Source of the DNA: Chloroflexota bacterium
GTDB lineage: Bacteria; Chloroflexota; Anaerolineae; Anaerolineales; Villigracilaceae
Assembly: GCA_016865985.1 (NCBI GenBank)
Contig: VGNO01000006.1
Location: 1-37,342, forward strand
Reading direction: 5' to 3'
DNA length: 37,342 bases
Of this stretch, positions 17,699-27,439 are shown piece by piece. Every line of letters begins with the position of its first letter. Position 1 is the stretch's first letter. The translations under genes were made by a program, and so were the position numbers. The notes beneath the pieces were generated by a model, which was not told the origin of the DNA, did no database searches, and saw nothing but the letters and a program-made list of their open reading frames with translations.

Positions 17699-19594
17699 CT
17701 AGCCTCCCCCGGCTTCCGGCTTTTCCTTCTTCCCACCCGGAACGGGCAGGAGGCGCGGGCGGGTGGCATCCGGCGGTTTCCGCAGCATGAAGCGGAACGA
17801 GACCCGCCCCAGGTTGACCAGGTCGCCGTGCTGCAGCAGGCGGCCTTCGGCGGGGACCGGTTCGAGGTTGACCCATGTCCCGGCCAGCGAACCCTGGTCC
17901 AACAGCAGGTAACGTCCCTCCTTGACCTGCCGCAGGCGGGCATGAAGCGGGGAGACAGATTCGTCCTCCAGCACATGACTGGATTGGATCGGGTCGCTGC
18001 CGAAGGTCAGTTCACTGCCGGTCAGGGAAAGTGGAGGGCGGGTGGCCGGCTGGCCGTCGCCCTTGAGGCGCACCAGGTAGGCAGGCGGCGCTTTGGGACG
18101 CCGCATCCAGGGCAGGTGGCCGGGTCTCCCGGTCGCCTGGAGGATGGGCTGGGTGACCGGGTCGCGCTCCATGCGACGGGTGTGCTTTCTTTCGGCGGTG
18201 GATTGACCGCGGCTGCGGCGGGAGGCGGTCAGGATGCCGCCCAGCGCAGCGCCGGCCAGCAGCACCGAGCCGAGCGTCAGCCAGAGCGAGTTGCGTTTCA
18301 GGAACGGCAGCAGTCCGCCCGGCGGTTCCAGCACCGTAATGGTGACCGGCACGGCCATGCTGACGGCGCTCAGGCCGAGGCTGTCCACGGCCTCCACCTG
18401 GAGCAGGCGCTGCCCGCTGGTGGAGTAAGCCGACAGGTCCCAGGTGAAATGGTCGAAGGGCGCGGCCAGGTTCTCGGCCGCCAGTTGCCCGTCCACATAG
18501 AGGCGGGTGGAAGCCAGCGGGCGGGCCAGGCCGTCCGGGAACTCGATGATGATCTCCAGCGCCTGGCCGGCGGGGAGAAGGTTGGCGGGTTCGAAGCGGG
18601 CGTCCTCCGGCGCCTGGCGCACGATCTGTTCCGGCGGCGAGACCAGGATCGGGTTGGGGGGCAGCACATCCAGTTCGAAGGACAGCGCCGCGCTCGTGAT
18701 GGTAACCCCGCCGGAAGCAGCCTGGGCCGTGAGGCTGTGCAGCCCGGTGGTGCGCACAGTGGAGGCATAGGTCAGCGCATAGGAATGGCGCAGCGGGGCC
18801 AGGTATTGCTCCGGGTCGGGGAAGGTTTCCACACCCGAGAAAAGGAAATACGTGCCGCCGGTCTGGAGGGCAAGGTCCTTGAGGGCGGTGGCGGGGGTGG
18901 AGGCGAAATCCTCCGCTGCGCTCACCACCCAAACGAAGACCCGCACTTCCATCTGCGCTGCCAGCGCCGCCAGGTTCTGCAGGGCGGGTATGTCCTGCGG
19001 GTCGAGCAGGGCGGTGACGAACAACACGGCGCGCTTCATGCCCGGCTGCGGGGTGACATCGGAGGCGGTCTGCAATGCCAGCGCCAGGCTCTCGAGGGAG
19101 GGGCTGGTGGCGCGTCCGTCCGGCCGGTAGGAGGCCAGCCCGTCCGCCCAGGCATTGGGGTCCGACAGGTGCAGCGCGCCGGCCTGGTCGTAGGCGACCA
19201 GGCTCAGGTCATCGCGGGCGGGGGGCGTGAGGGCGGCAGCCCAGGCCTGGAGCGCCTGCGAGACCAGGTCGTAGCGGGAGACTCCCTGGTCGTCCTGGAG
19301 GGCGAAGGCCGGGCCGGGGTTGATGGCTGCCACGAACTGCACACCGGGCTGCTGTTCGACGATGGAGACGACCGGCGCCGGCTGGTTGTCCTCCAGCAGG
19401 GTGATATCGGAGGCGCCCAGGCCGCTGATGAAGGCGCCCTGGGCATCGAAGGCGTCCAGCGTCAGGGCGATGGTCGGGAAGCCGGAGGCGTCCAGACTGG
19501 AAATGGACAGGCGCGCCGCGCCCTGCGCCCAGGCCGGCAGGGACGGGACGAGCGCAGCCAGCAGGAAGGCCAGCGCCAGGCAGATCCTACGCAT
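17699..19594 (-). CDS. Secreted/membrane VWA-like protein with TM segment and C-terminal FHA domain
   Basis: Signal peptide, VWA-like LTLDAFDAQGAFISGL.../VLFVTALLDPQDIPAL, TM LTLGSVLLAGAALGGIL, FHA LTFGSDPIQSSHVLEDESVSPLHARLRQVKEGRYLLLDQGSLAGTWVN. Confidence 0.85.
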   Translation of the reverse strand: MRRICLALAFLLAALVPSLPAWAQGAARLSISSLDASGFPTIALTLDAFDAQGAFISGLGASDITLLEDNQPAPVVSIVEQQPGVQFVAAINPGPAFALQDDQGVSRYDLVSQALQAWAAALTPPARDDLSLVAYDQAGALHLSDPNAWADGLASYRPDGRATSPSLESLALALQTASDVTPQPGMKRAVLFVTALLDPQDIPALQNLAALAAQMEVRVFVWVVSAAEDFASTPATALKDLALQTGGTYFLFSGVETFPDPEQYLAPLRHSYALTYASTVRTTGLHSLTAQAASGGVTITSAALSFELDVLPPNPILVSPPEQIVRQAPEDARFEPANLLPAGQALEIIIEFPDGLARPLASTRLYVDGQLAAENLAAPFDHFTWDLSAYSTSGQRLLQVEAVDSLGLSAVSMAVPVTITVLEPPGGLLPFLKRNSLWLTLGSVLLAGAALGGILTASRRSRGQSTAERKHTRRMERDPVTQPILQATGRPGHLPWMRRPKAPPAYLVRLKGDGQPATRPPLSLTGSELTFGSDPIQSSHVLEDESVSPLHARLRQVKEGRYLLLDQGSLAGTWVNLEPVPAEGRLLQHGDLVNLGRVSFRFMLRKPPDATRPRLLPVPGGKKEKPEAGGG

Positions 19595-20519
19595 GGGCCT
19601 CTTCTGATTTTGGAGCCAGGCTGTTACAGGCCAGCGCCCAGGCCGCCTGCCAGAAGGTCATCAGCCAGGCCGACAGGAACACGATCACGGGCACGGCCAG
19701 CAGGGTGAACAAGCCGGCAAGTACAAGCGCCGCGGTGACGAAGCCCGGATCGGCCGGGAGGGCGCCGGGGGCGGCCACCATCACCGGCAACATGGGAGCG
19801 ATGAAGAGCGGCATCATCACCGGAATGATGACGACAAAGGAGACCAGCATGGCGGCCATGTATAGGATCAGCGACAGGAGCGAGACGGGCAGGAGGTTCT
19901 GCCTGAAAAGCGCCCAGGCGCGGCGGATGGCGTCGACGGTCCGCATGTCGTCCCGGATGATGACCACCACGCCGAGTTCAATGTAAGCATAGGCGGCGAT
20001 CATGAGCGGGTAGATGAGCAGCATCAGGGGCATCATCAGGAGCATGCCGAAACCAAGGGTGACCACTGTCACCAGCAAGATGATCCCTTCCAGCGCGACC
20101 ATGAAGAGCATCAGTCCCAGCATCGAAAGCGCCAGCAGTCCCAACACCCGCCAGAAATATGCCAGGCTGCGCTTGAAGAGCGCCCCGAAGGAGATCTCCC
20201 GCCCGGCATCGACTTCCAGCGCGCCCAGGGTCGGGCCGATCAAGCCGACGGTGGCCAGGGCATAGATGGCGACCATCAACAGCAGCATGAAAGCCATATA
20301 GCCGATCCAGATGCCGAAGAAGGCGCCCGAGTTCATCCAGTCCCCCAGGGTGTATGCCATGCCGGGATCGGAGGCGGCAAAACCCATCAACGCCGATAGG
20401 ACCACCAGCGGCAGCACGGCCAGGATGCCCGGCAGGCTGGAGATGACGCCAAACCACCAGAGTTTTTTATGCCTCCAGGAGATGTTCAGGGCGCGGCCCA
20501 GGAGGTCGCTATAGTTCAT
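19587..20519 (-). CDS. Multi-TM membrane protein (310 aa)
   Basis: Hydrophobic segments throughout; start MNYSDLLGRALNISWRHKKLWWFGVISSL. Confidence 0.8.
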   Translation of the reverse strand: MNYSDLLGRALNISWRHKKLWWFGVISSLPGILAVLPLVVLSALMGFAASDPGMAYTLGDWMNSGAFFGIWIGYMAFMLLLMVAIYALATVGLIGPTLGALEVDAGREISFGALFKRSLAYFWRVLGLLALSMLGLMLFMVALEGIILLVTVVTLGFGMLLMMPLMLLIYPLMIAAYAYIELGVVVIIRDDMRTVDAIRRAWALFRQNLLPVSLLSLILYMAAMLVSFVVIIPVMMPLFIAPMLPVMVAAPGALPADPGFVTAALVLAGLFTLLAVPVIVFLSAWLMTFWQAAWALACNSLAPKSEEAHA

Positions 20520-20889
20520 CGTTCACCTCGGTTTTTTCGAGCGCGGCTTTCCCCTTCCCCGCCGGCAGGCGGACCCACTGGCGCAGCCCGGCCCAGGCCA
20601 GCAGCGGCAGGCCGACCGCCGTCCCGGTCACCGGGTAGGGGACTCCCGCAAGGATGCCCAGCGCCAGTCCCTTTGCCAGCGAAGGTCCCCAGGCATCCTT
20701 TGCCAGGAAGCGCTGCACCATGGCAGTGGTAATGAAACCGACCGAACCGACCGTCAGGCTGGTGAGCAGCAGCAGGAACGGGTCGAAGATCTCGACCACG
20801 CCGAAAATGCTATCGAGGGCGACGGTCGCCAGGGCGGCCAGCGGGTGGACCGGGGCCGGCGGGACGGGGCGGCGGAGTTCGATGGTCAT
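20509..20889 (-). CDS. Small membrane protein (126 aa)
   Basis: ORF overlapping the neighbouring gene start; hydrophobic segments. Confidence 0.7.
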   Translation of the reverse strand: MTIELRRPVPPAPVHPLAALATVALDSIFGVVEIFDPFLLLLTSLTVGSVGFITTAMVQRFLAKDAWGPSLAKGLALGILAGVPYPVTGTAVGLPLLAWAGLRQWVRLPAGKGKAALEKTEVNDEL

Positions 20890-20896
20890 ATCGGAA

Positions 20897-22453
20897 TCAT
20901 TCCCATTCTATGGTTGCAGGCGGCTTGCTGGTAATATCATACACTACTCTGTTGATTCCGTGCACCTCATTCACAATACGGTTGGCCGTCCTCGCCAGCA
21001 GATCCTGGGGGAGGCGCAGCCAGTCGGCGGTCATGAAATCGTCGGTCTGGACGGCGCGCAGCGCGACCGTCTCCTGGTAGGTGCGCTCGTCGCCCATCAC
21101 CCCCACCGAACGCACCGGTAACAGGACGGCAAAAGCCTGGGCCGCCGATCCACCCGGGGCTCCCTGCGGCTTGCCGAGCAGCCCGGCGGCGGAGAGTTCC
21201 TCCAGGAAGATGGCGTCTGCCTGGCGCAGCCTGGCGACCCGTTCGCGGGTGACCTCCCCCAGGCAGCGCACGGTCAGCCCCGGACCCGGGAACGGCTGCC
21301 GCCAGACCAGCCCGGGGGGCAGCCCGAGGGCCTCGCCCACCGCCCGCACCTCGTCCTTGAACAGGTAGCGCAGCGGCTCCACCAGTTCGAACTGCATCTC
21401 CTGCGGCAGGCCGCCGACATTGTGGTGGGTCTTGATGCGGGCGGCCTTGTCCCGCTCCGGGGCGGCCGATTCGACCACATCCGGGTAGATCGTGCCCTGC
21501 ACCAGGAAGCGCGGCCGGCCGAGTTGCGCGGCCTGGCGCTCGAAGATGCGGATGAACTTCTCTCCGACGATGCGCCGTTTCTGCTCCGGGTCGAGGATGC
21601 CCGCCAGGGCGGAAAAATACTCGTCCGCAGCCTCGACCGCCGCCAGTTCCACGCCCAGGCTGTCGCGCAGGGCGGCCACAACCTGTTCCGATTCGCACTG
21701 CCGCATCAGGCCGGTGTCCACGTAGACTGCCGCCAACTGCTCGCCGATGGCCCGCTGCACCAGGGCGGTCGCCACGGACGAATCCACCCCGCCGCTGACT
21801 GCGGACAGGACGCGTTCCCGGCCGACCTGGGCGCGGATGCGGGCGACCGCGTCTTCGATGATGGAAGCCGGTGTCCAGCGCGGGTCGCATCCGCAAATGT
21901 CGACCGCGAAACGGCGCAGGATGTCCGCCCCGCCGGAGGTATGGTTGACCTCCGGGTGGAACTGTAGGCCGTATACTTTCCGGGCCGCATTGCCCATGGC
22001 GGCAAAGGGGCTGTTGCCGGATCTCGCCAGCGAAATGAATCCCGGCGGCAGTTCCGTGATCCGGTCCCCGTGCGACATCCAGGCCTGGAAGGGGCGGCTG
22101 GCGAGGAGCGGGTTGGCGACCTGCACCTCGACCACCGCATTCCCATACTCCCGTTCCCGGGAAGGGTTGACCGTTCCTCCCAGCGTGTGGGTCAGCAACT
22201 GCATCCCGTAACAAATGCCCAGCAGCGGCAGGCCGCTTTCCAAAATATAAGGCGGCAGGCGAGGCGCTCCATCGGCGTAGACCGAGGCCGGTCCGCCGGA
22301 GAGGATGAAGCCGCGCGGCCGCAGCGCCTGTACGGTTCCGGGCGGCGCGTCCCAGGGGAAGAGTTCGCAATAGACCTGCGCCTCGCGCACCCGGCGGGCG
22401 ATCAACTGGGCATACTGGGAGCCAAAGTCGAGTATGGCTATCGAATCGGTCAT
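20897..22453 (-). CDS. guaA: GMP synthase (glutamine-hydrolysing)
   Basis: [63 protein letters not shown]-terminus. Confidence 0.98.
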   Translation of the reverse strand: MTDSIAILDFGSQYAQLIARRVREAQVYCELFPWDAPPGTVQALRPRGFILSGGPASVYADGAPRLPPYILESGLPLLGICYGMQLLTHTLGGTVNPSREREYGNAVVEVQVANPLLASRPFQAWMSHGDRITELPPGFISLARSGNSPFAAMGNAARKVYGLQFHPEVNHTSGGADILRRFAVDICGCDPRWTPASIIEDAVARIRAQVGRERVLSAVSGGVDSSVATALVQRAIGEQLAAVYVDTGLMRQCESEQVVAALRDSLGVELAAVEAADEYFSALAGILDPEQKRRIVGEKFIRIFERQAAQLGRPRFLVQGTIYPDVVESAAPERDKAARIKTHHNVGGLPQEMQFELVEPLRYLFKDEVRAVGEALGLPPGLVWRQPFPGPGLTVRCLGEVTRERVARLRQADAIFLEELSAAGLLGKPQGAPGGSAAQAFAVLLPVRSVGVMGDERTYQETVALRAVQTDDFMTADWLRLPQDLLARTANRIVNEVHGINRVVYDITSKPPATIEWE

Positions 22454-22824
22454 GTGTTTTTTGGGTTCCCGATGGATCCGGATACGAGGTGAAAGTGCAG
22501 GTGCGGGAAATCCTGGTATTCCCCGCCGTTGGCGACCAGGCGATAGGCCGGCAGGCGGTATTCGGCCACAATGGACTGGACCGCCGCCACCAGATCTGGC
22601 AGGAAGGGGCTGGCAGGCGCCAGGTCCGGCAGGGATTGCACCGCCTGTTTTGGGACAATGATGACATGGAAGGGATAGGCCGGCCGCGGGTGGAAGAAAG
22701 CCAGCAGGTGTTCCGTCTCGCGCAGGCGGCGCAGGGGCAGGGCAAAAGGCAGGCGCTCAAACACCCAGCCCACCGCCCTCCCGGCCAGGCGTTTCAGCGG
22801 CCGCCTCCAGGGAGTATCTGCCAT
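22450..22824 (-). CDS. HIT (histidine triad) family protein
   Basis: [17 protein letters not shown] and [12 protein letters not shown] (HxHxH); 4-nt overlap with guaA. Confidence 0.93.
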   Translation of the reverse strand: MADTPWRRPLKRLAGRAVGWVFERLPFALPLRRLRETEHLLAFFHPRPAYPFHVIIVPKQAVQSLPDLAPASPFLPDLVAAVQSIVAEYRLPAYRLVANGGEYQDFPHLHFHLVSGSIGNPKNT

Positions 22825-22830
22825 CGCCCA

Positions 22831-23406
22831 TCACGCTTCCTGGAAGACGATCCGTTCCCCGTCCAGGGCGCGGATGCAGGCCAGCGATTCGACCGGGACG
22901 TTGAGATGCGCCAGGGCCGCCCGCCCGCCTTCGAAGGTCTTCTCGATCAGCGTGCCGACCCCCACGATGACCGCCCCGGCTGTCTGCGCCAGGCGGATCA
23001 GCCCCAGGATGGTGGCGCCGGAGGCCAGGAAATCGTCGATCACCAGCACCCGTTCTCCGCCCGCCAGGTATTCGGGAGAAACGATCAGTTCGGTCATGAC
23101 GCCCTTGGTATGGGAAGGAGCGAGGGTCAGCAGGACGGCGTCGGGCATGGTGACGGGCTTGGTCTTGCGGGCATAGACCACCGGTAATCTGAGGTAGAGC
23201 GCTGTCATCAGCGCCGGGGCGATGCCGGAGATCTCGGCCGTCAAGATCTTGGTGGCGCCGACGGCGGCGAAGCGGCGCGCCAGTTCGCGGCCGCAGGCGT
23301 CCATCAGGTTGGGGTCCACCTGGTGGTTGACGAAACTGTCCACTTTGAGAATGCCATCCCCCAGGTGCTTCCCGTCCTGTAAAATGCGCTGCTTCAAGAG
23401 TTCCAT
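22831..23406 (-). CDS. xpt: Xanthine phosphoribosyltransferase
   Basis: MELLKQRILQDGKHLGDGILKVDSFVNHQVDP, VLVIDDFLASGATILGLI (PRPP loop). Confidence 0.96.
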   Translation of the reverse strand: MELLKQRILQDGKHLGDGILKVDSFVNHQVDPNLMDACGRELARRFAAVGATKILTAEISGIAPALMTALYLRLPVVYARKTKPVTMPDAVLLTLAPSHTKGVMTELIVSPEYLAGGERVLVIDDFLASGATILGLIRLAQTAGAVIVGVGTLIEKTFEGGRAALAHLNVPVESLACIRALDGERIVFQEA

Positions 23407-23545
23407 GCTGGTCTCCTGCCTTGCCGGATTTCGACCATTTTACATCGGCACGGCGGAAGATGCCAGAGGCGGCAGTTGTTCAGACCAGTTGGCGCGCAGC
23501 CAGGCGGCCCGGATGGGGCAAAGGGAGTGTGTTAGAATCCTGCCC

Positions 23546-24217
23546 GTGACCGGTCCGACACTGCTCACCCTGGCTTCGAACTCCCCCCGCCGCAGCCAGT
23601 TGCTGGCGCTGGGCGGGTGGCATTTCGCTGTCCGGCCGGCGGATGTGGACGAAAGCGTGCGCGCCGGGGAAGCGCCCGCCGCCTATGTGCAGCGCCTGGC
23701 GGAAGCGAAAGCGCAGGCCTGCGCCGCCCGCCCCCGCAGCAGGAATGTGGTCGTGGCCGCCGACACCGTCGTGGTGGATGGGACGGACATCCTGGGCAAG
23801 CCGCGCGATGCAGCCGAGGCCGGCAGGATGCTGTCCCGGTTACGCGGCCGCACGCACCAGGTCCAGACCGGGATCGCCGTGCTGCAGCCGGGCGACGGCG
23901 AATTGCTCTCCGACCGCTGTGTGACGGATGTCCCGATGCGGGCTTACAGCGACGATGAAATCCGCTCCTACATCCTGACCGGCGACCCGCTCGACAAAGC
24001 GGGGGCCTATGGCATCCAGCACGCCGGTTTCAAGCCGGTGGAAAAACTGGATGGCTGCTACGCCAGCGTGATGGGGCTGCCGCTCTGCAACCTGACCCGC
24101 CTGCTGCGCAGGGTGGGAATCCCACCCGCCGCCGATGTCCCGGCCGCCTGCCAGGCGGCGCTTGCATACCACTGCCCTGTCTTCCCCGCCATCCTGCACG
24201 GCGCCGGGGACGGGTAA
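23546..24217 (+). CDS. maf: Maf-like nucleotide pyrophosphatase (GTG start)
   Basis: LTLASNSPRRSQLL, DESVRAGEAPAAYVQRLAEAKA, AADTVVV, GDPLDKAGAYGIQ. Confidence 0.95.
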   Translation: MTGPTLLTLASNSPRRSQLLALGGWHFAVRPADVDESVRAGEAPAAYVQRLAEAKAQACAARPRSRNVVVAADTVVVDGTDILGKPRDAAEAGRMLSRLRGRTHQVQTGIAVLQPGDGELLSDRCVTDVPMRAYSDDEIRSYILTGDPLDKAGAYGIQHAGFKPVEKLDGCYASVMGLPLCNLTRLLRRVGIPPAADVPAACQAALAYHCPVFPAILHGAGDG

Positions 24218-24234
24218 CCCTGAAAGGTTGAACC

Positions 24235-26478
24235 ATGAAAAACGCGCGTACCATTGTCTGGATGATCGTCCTGGCCCTGCTGGCCGGCTGCAGCCTGTCC
24301 ACCGGGGTCAACGGGAACAACAACCCGCTCCCGACCGGCGAAGTGTACATCACTCCCGCCCCCAGCGTGGAAGCGGCCATCACCGCCTACCTGGAAGCCT
24401 GGCTGGCCGGAGATTACGCCGCCATGCATGCCATGCTGGCGCAGGCCAACCGCGATACCATCAGCGTGGAGGAATTCGGCGGCCGCCACCGCGACGCCCT
24501 GCTGGCGATGAATGTCTCCTCCTTCGAGTACAGCATCCTCTCCACCCTCACCAACCCGAACACAGCCCAGGCCGCCTACCGCATCACCTACCATACCAGC
24601 ATCCTGGGGGACATCCAGCGCGATATCGTGGTCAACCTCAGCCGTGAACAGGACGCCTGGCGCGTGCAGTGGGATACGGCGCTCATCCTGCCCGAAATGG
24701 CGGGAGGCAAAAAACTGGCCACCGATTACCGTTCGCCGGCGCGCGGCGACATCTATGACCGTAACGGGCAGCCGGTCGTGGTCCAGGCCGACGCGGTCGC
24801 CCTGGGCGTGGTGCCCGGACAGATCCTGCTCGACCAGGAGAACCTGCTGTTGAGCGAGTTGTGGAAACTGACCGGTTACCGCCCGGAGACGATCCGTTCC
24901 TGGTACGCCTTCGCCCAACCCGACTGGTATATCCCGGTCGGCGAGACGACCGCCGAGGAACTGGCCGCCTCCTACGAGGCGCTTTCCGCCCTGGGCGGCC
25001 TGCGCATGACCCCCTATACCTCCCGTTACCACTACGACAACGGCATCGCATCCCAGTCGGTCGGTTACGTACTCGCCATCCCGCCCGAGGATGTGGAAGC
25101 CTACCGCAGCCTGGGTTACAGCGGCAACGAGCGCGTCGGCTCGACCGGGATCGAGAAATGGGGCGAACCCTACCTGGCCGGCCGGAACGGCGCATCGCTC
25201 TATGTCACCGACCCGGATGGGGCCATCCTGACCCGCATCGTCGCCACCGACCCGACACCCGCCTCCTCCCTCACCCTGACCATCGACAAGGAATTGCAGC
25301 AGCAGGCCCAGGCGGCCATGAGCAACCTGGCCGGCGCGGCAGTCGTGATCGAAGTGGATACCGGGCGCGTCCTGGCCATTGTCTCCTCGCCGACCTACGA
25401 CCCCAATATCTTCAACCCCGACAATATCAACTACGCCGGGCTGACCAACCTGCTCTCCGCCCCCAACAACCCGCTCTACAATCGCGCCACCCAGGGCGAG
25501 TACCCGCCCGGGTCGGTCTTCAAGATCGTCACCATGGCGGCCGCCCTCGAAAGCGGGGTGTACACCGCCGCCAGCGCCTACGACTGCCAGTACACCTTCA
25601 CCGAACTCTCCGACCGCACCCTCTACGACTGGACCTGGGACCACTGCCAGGAGGAAAAACTCCTGAGCGGCAAGGAGACCTGCGATACCCAGCCGAGCAG
25701 CGTCACCCTCGGCGGCCCGTTGACCCTGCCGCAGGGCTTGATGCGCTCCTGCAATCCCTGGTTCTACCACATCGGTCTCGACCTGTTCAACCAGGGCATG
25801 ACAACCGCCATCACCGACATGGCAACCGGTTTCGGCCTCGGCCATGCCACCGGCCTCGAGCAGGTGGCCGAGACCGAAGGCAACAACCCCTACCCGCGCG
25901 ACGGCGTGGAAGCCACCAGCCTGGCCATCGGCCAGGGCGAAATGCAGACTTCCCCGCTCCAGGTGGCGGTCTTTACCGCCGCCATCGCCAACGGCGGGAC
26001 GCTCTACCGCCCGCAACTGGTCGAACGCGTCCAGCCGGTCTACGGCGATCCGCTGCTGTCCTTCGCCCCGCAGGCGAACGGGGAACTGCCGCTCTCGGCC
26101 GAGAACCTGACCGCCATCCAGAACGCAATGAAGAGCGTGACCAGCAACTCACGCGGCACCGCTTACACGCCCATGCGCGGTCTCACCATCCCGGTGGCCG
26201 GCAAGACCGGTACGGCCGAGACCTCCGTCCCCGGCTCGCCGCACTCGTGGTTCACCGGCTACACCCTCGCCAACCGCGAAGACAAGCCCGACATTGCCGT
26301 GGTGGTATTGGTGGAGTACGCCGGTGAAGGCTCGGAATATGCCGCCCCCATCTTCCGCCGCATCGTCGAGTCTTATTTCTTCGGCCGCCCGCAGACCGTC
26401 TACTGGTGGGAATCGACCATTGGCGTGACCCGCACCCCAACCCCGGAAGGTCTCGAAACGCTCACCCCGACCCCCTAG
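24235..26478 (+). CDS. Class B penicillin-binding protein with MecA_N/NTF2-like domain and lipobox
   Basis: LALLAGCS lipobox; GSVFKI (SxxK), SCN (SxN), KTGTAE motifs; N-terminal NTF2-like EAAITAYLEAWLAGDYAAMHAML. Confidence 0.93.
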   Translation: MKNARTIVWMIVLALLAGCSLSTGVNGNNNPLPTGEVYITPAPSVEAAITAYLEAWLAGDYAAMHAMLAQANRDTISVEEFGGRHRDALLAMNVSSFEYSILSTLTNPNTAQAAYRITYHTSILGDIQRDIVVNLSREQDAWRVQWDTALILPEMAGGKKLATDYRSPARGDIYDRNGQPVVVQADAVALGVVPGQILLDQENLLLSELWKLTGYRPETIRSWYAFAQPDWYIPVGETTAEELAASYEALSALGGLRMTPYTSRYHYDNGIASQSVGYVLAIPPEDVEAYRSLGYSGNERVGSTGIEKWGEPYLAGRNGASLYVTDPDGAILTRIVATDPTPASSLTLTIDKELQQQAQAAMSNLAGAAVVIEVDTGRVLAIVSSPTYDPNIFNPDNINYAGLTNLLSAPNNPLYNRATQGEYPPGSVFKIVTMAAALESGVYTAASAYDCQYTFTELSDRTLYDWTWDHCQEEKLLSGKETCDTQPSSVTLGGPLTLPQGLMRSCNPWFYHIGLDLFNQGMTTAITDMATGFGLGHATGLEQVAETEGNNPYPRDGVEATSLAIGQGEMQTSPLQVAVFTAAIANGGTLYRPQLVERVQPVYGDPLLSFAPQANGELPLSAENLTAIQNAMKSVTSNSRGTAYTPMRGLTIPVAGKTGTAETSVPGSPHSWFTGYTLANREDKPDIAVVVLVEYAGEGSEYAAPIFRRIVESYFFGRPQTVYWWESTIGVTRTPTPEGLETLTPTP

Positions 26479-26521
26479 GATTGCATGGAAACCGCCGGTC
26501 ACCGCCTCCCCTGCCTGGACT

Positions 26522-27436
26522 ATGCCGCCTGACGGCCACCTCCCCGGCCTGGTCGTGCGCGCCCAATCGGGCTTCTTCAGCGTCCAGACGGAAGAAGGCC
26601 TGCTGACCTGCCAGTTGCGCGGCCGCCTCAAGCAGGGTCCCCGCCTGGTCGACCTGCTGACGGTCGGAGACCGGGTGCAGGTATCCCGCCAGGCGGATGG
26701 GAGCGGGATGGTGGAAGCCATCGAACCACGCCGGCAGGCGTTCATCCGGCTCGACCCGCGCCCGCGCGGGGTCTACCAGCAGGTGCTGCTGGCCAATCCC
26801 GACCAGTTGCTGATTGTTTTTGCCTGCGCCCGCCCGGCCCCCAGCCACCGCATGTTGGACCGTTTCCTGGTGATCGCCGAGAAGCAGCGCATTCCGGCCT
26901 TGATCGTCGCCAACAAGGCCGACCTGCTCCCCCGCCGCCAGGCCGAAGCGTTGTTCGGTTTCTACCCCGCCCTGGGCTACCCGGTGTTCTATACCTGCGC
27001 CCACAGCGGCGAAGGGCTGGACGGCCTGCGCCAGCGTTTGGCGGGGAGGATCTCGGCCCTGACCGGGCCGAGCGGGGTCGGTAAATCGAGCCTGCTCAAC
27101 GCCCTCCAGCCCGGCCTGGGACTGGCGGTGCGCGAGGTCAGCCAGGGTTTCGAACAGGGGCGCCACACCACCAACCTGCGCGAACTCTTCCCGCTGGCGG
27201 GCGGCGGTTACGTGGCCGACATGCCCGGCCTGCGCACCCTGGCGCCCTGGGATACCGAGCCCGAGGAACTGGACGGCTACTTCCCGGAGATCTCCCCGCT
27301 GGTGGAGGCCTGCCAGTTCAACGACTGCACCCATGCCCATGAGCCGGGCTGCGCCGTGCGGGAGGCAGTGGCGGCGGGCCGGATGAGGCCGGAACGCTAT
27401 GATTCCTATATTCGATTGAGGTATAGTAAGGAGTAA
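26522..27436 (+). CDS. rsgA: Ribosome small subunit-dependent GTPase A
   Basis: Circularly permuted GTPase: NKADLL, GPSGVGKSSLLNAL, DMPGLR, then Zn site CQFNDCTHAHEPGC. Confidence 0.97.
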   Translation: MPPDGHLPGLVVRAQSGFFSVQTEEGLLTCQLRGRLKQGPRLVDLLTVGDRVQVSRQADGSGMVEAIEPRRQAFIRLDPRPRGVYQQVLLANPDQLLIVFACARPAPSHRMLDRFLVIAEKQRIPALIVANKADLLPRRQAEALFGFYPALGYPVFYTCAHSGEGLDGLRQRLAGRISALTGPSGVGKSSLLNALQPGLGLAVREVSQGFEQGRHTTNLRELFPLAGGGYVADMPGLRTLAPWDTEPEELDGYFPEISPLVEACQFNDCTHAHEPGCAVREAVAAGRMRPERYDSYIRLRYSKE

Positions 27437-27439
27437 AGC

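Noticed and set aside
22831-23545. Guanine riboswitch upstream of xpt
   Set aside because: The ~140-nt intergenic region lacks a recognisable purine-riboswitch core; only a TAAAAT -10 and GGAG RBS are visible
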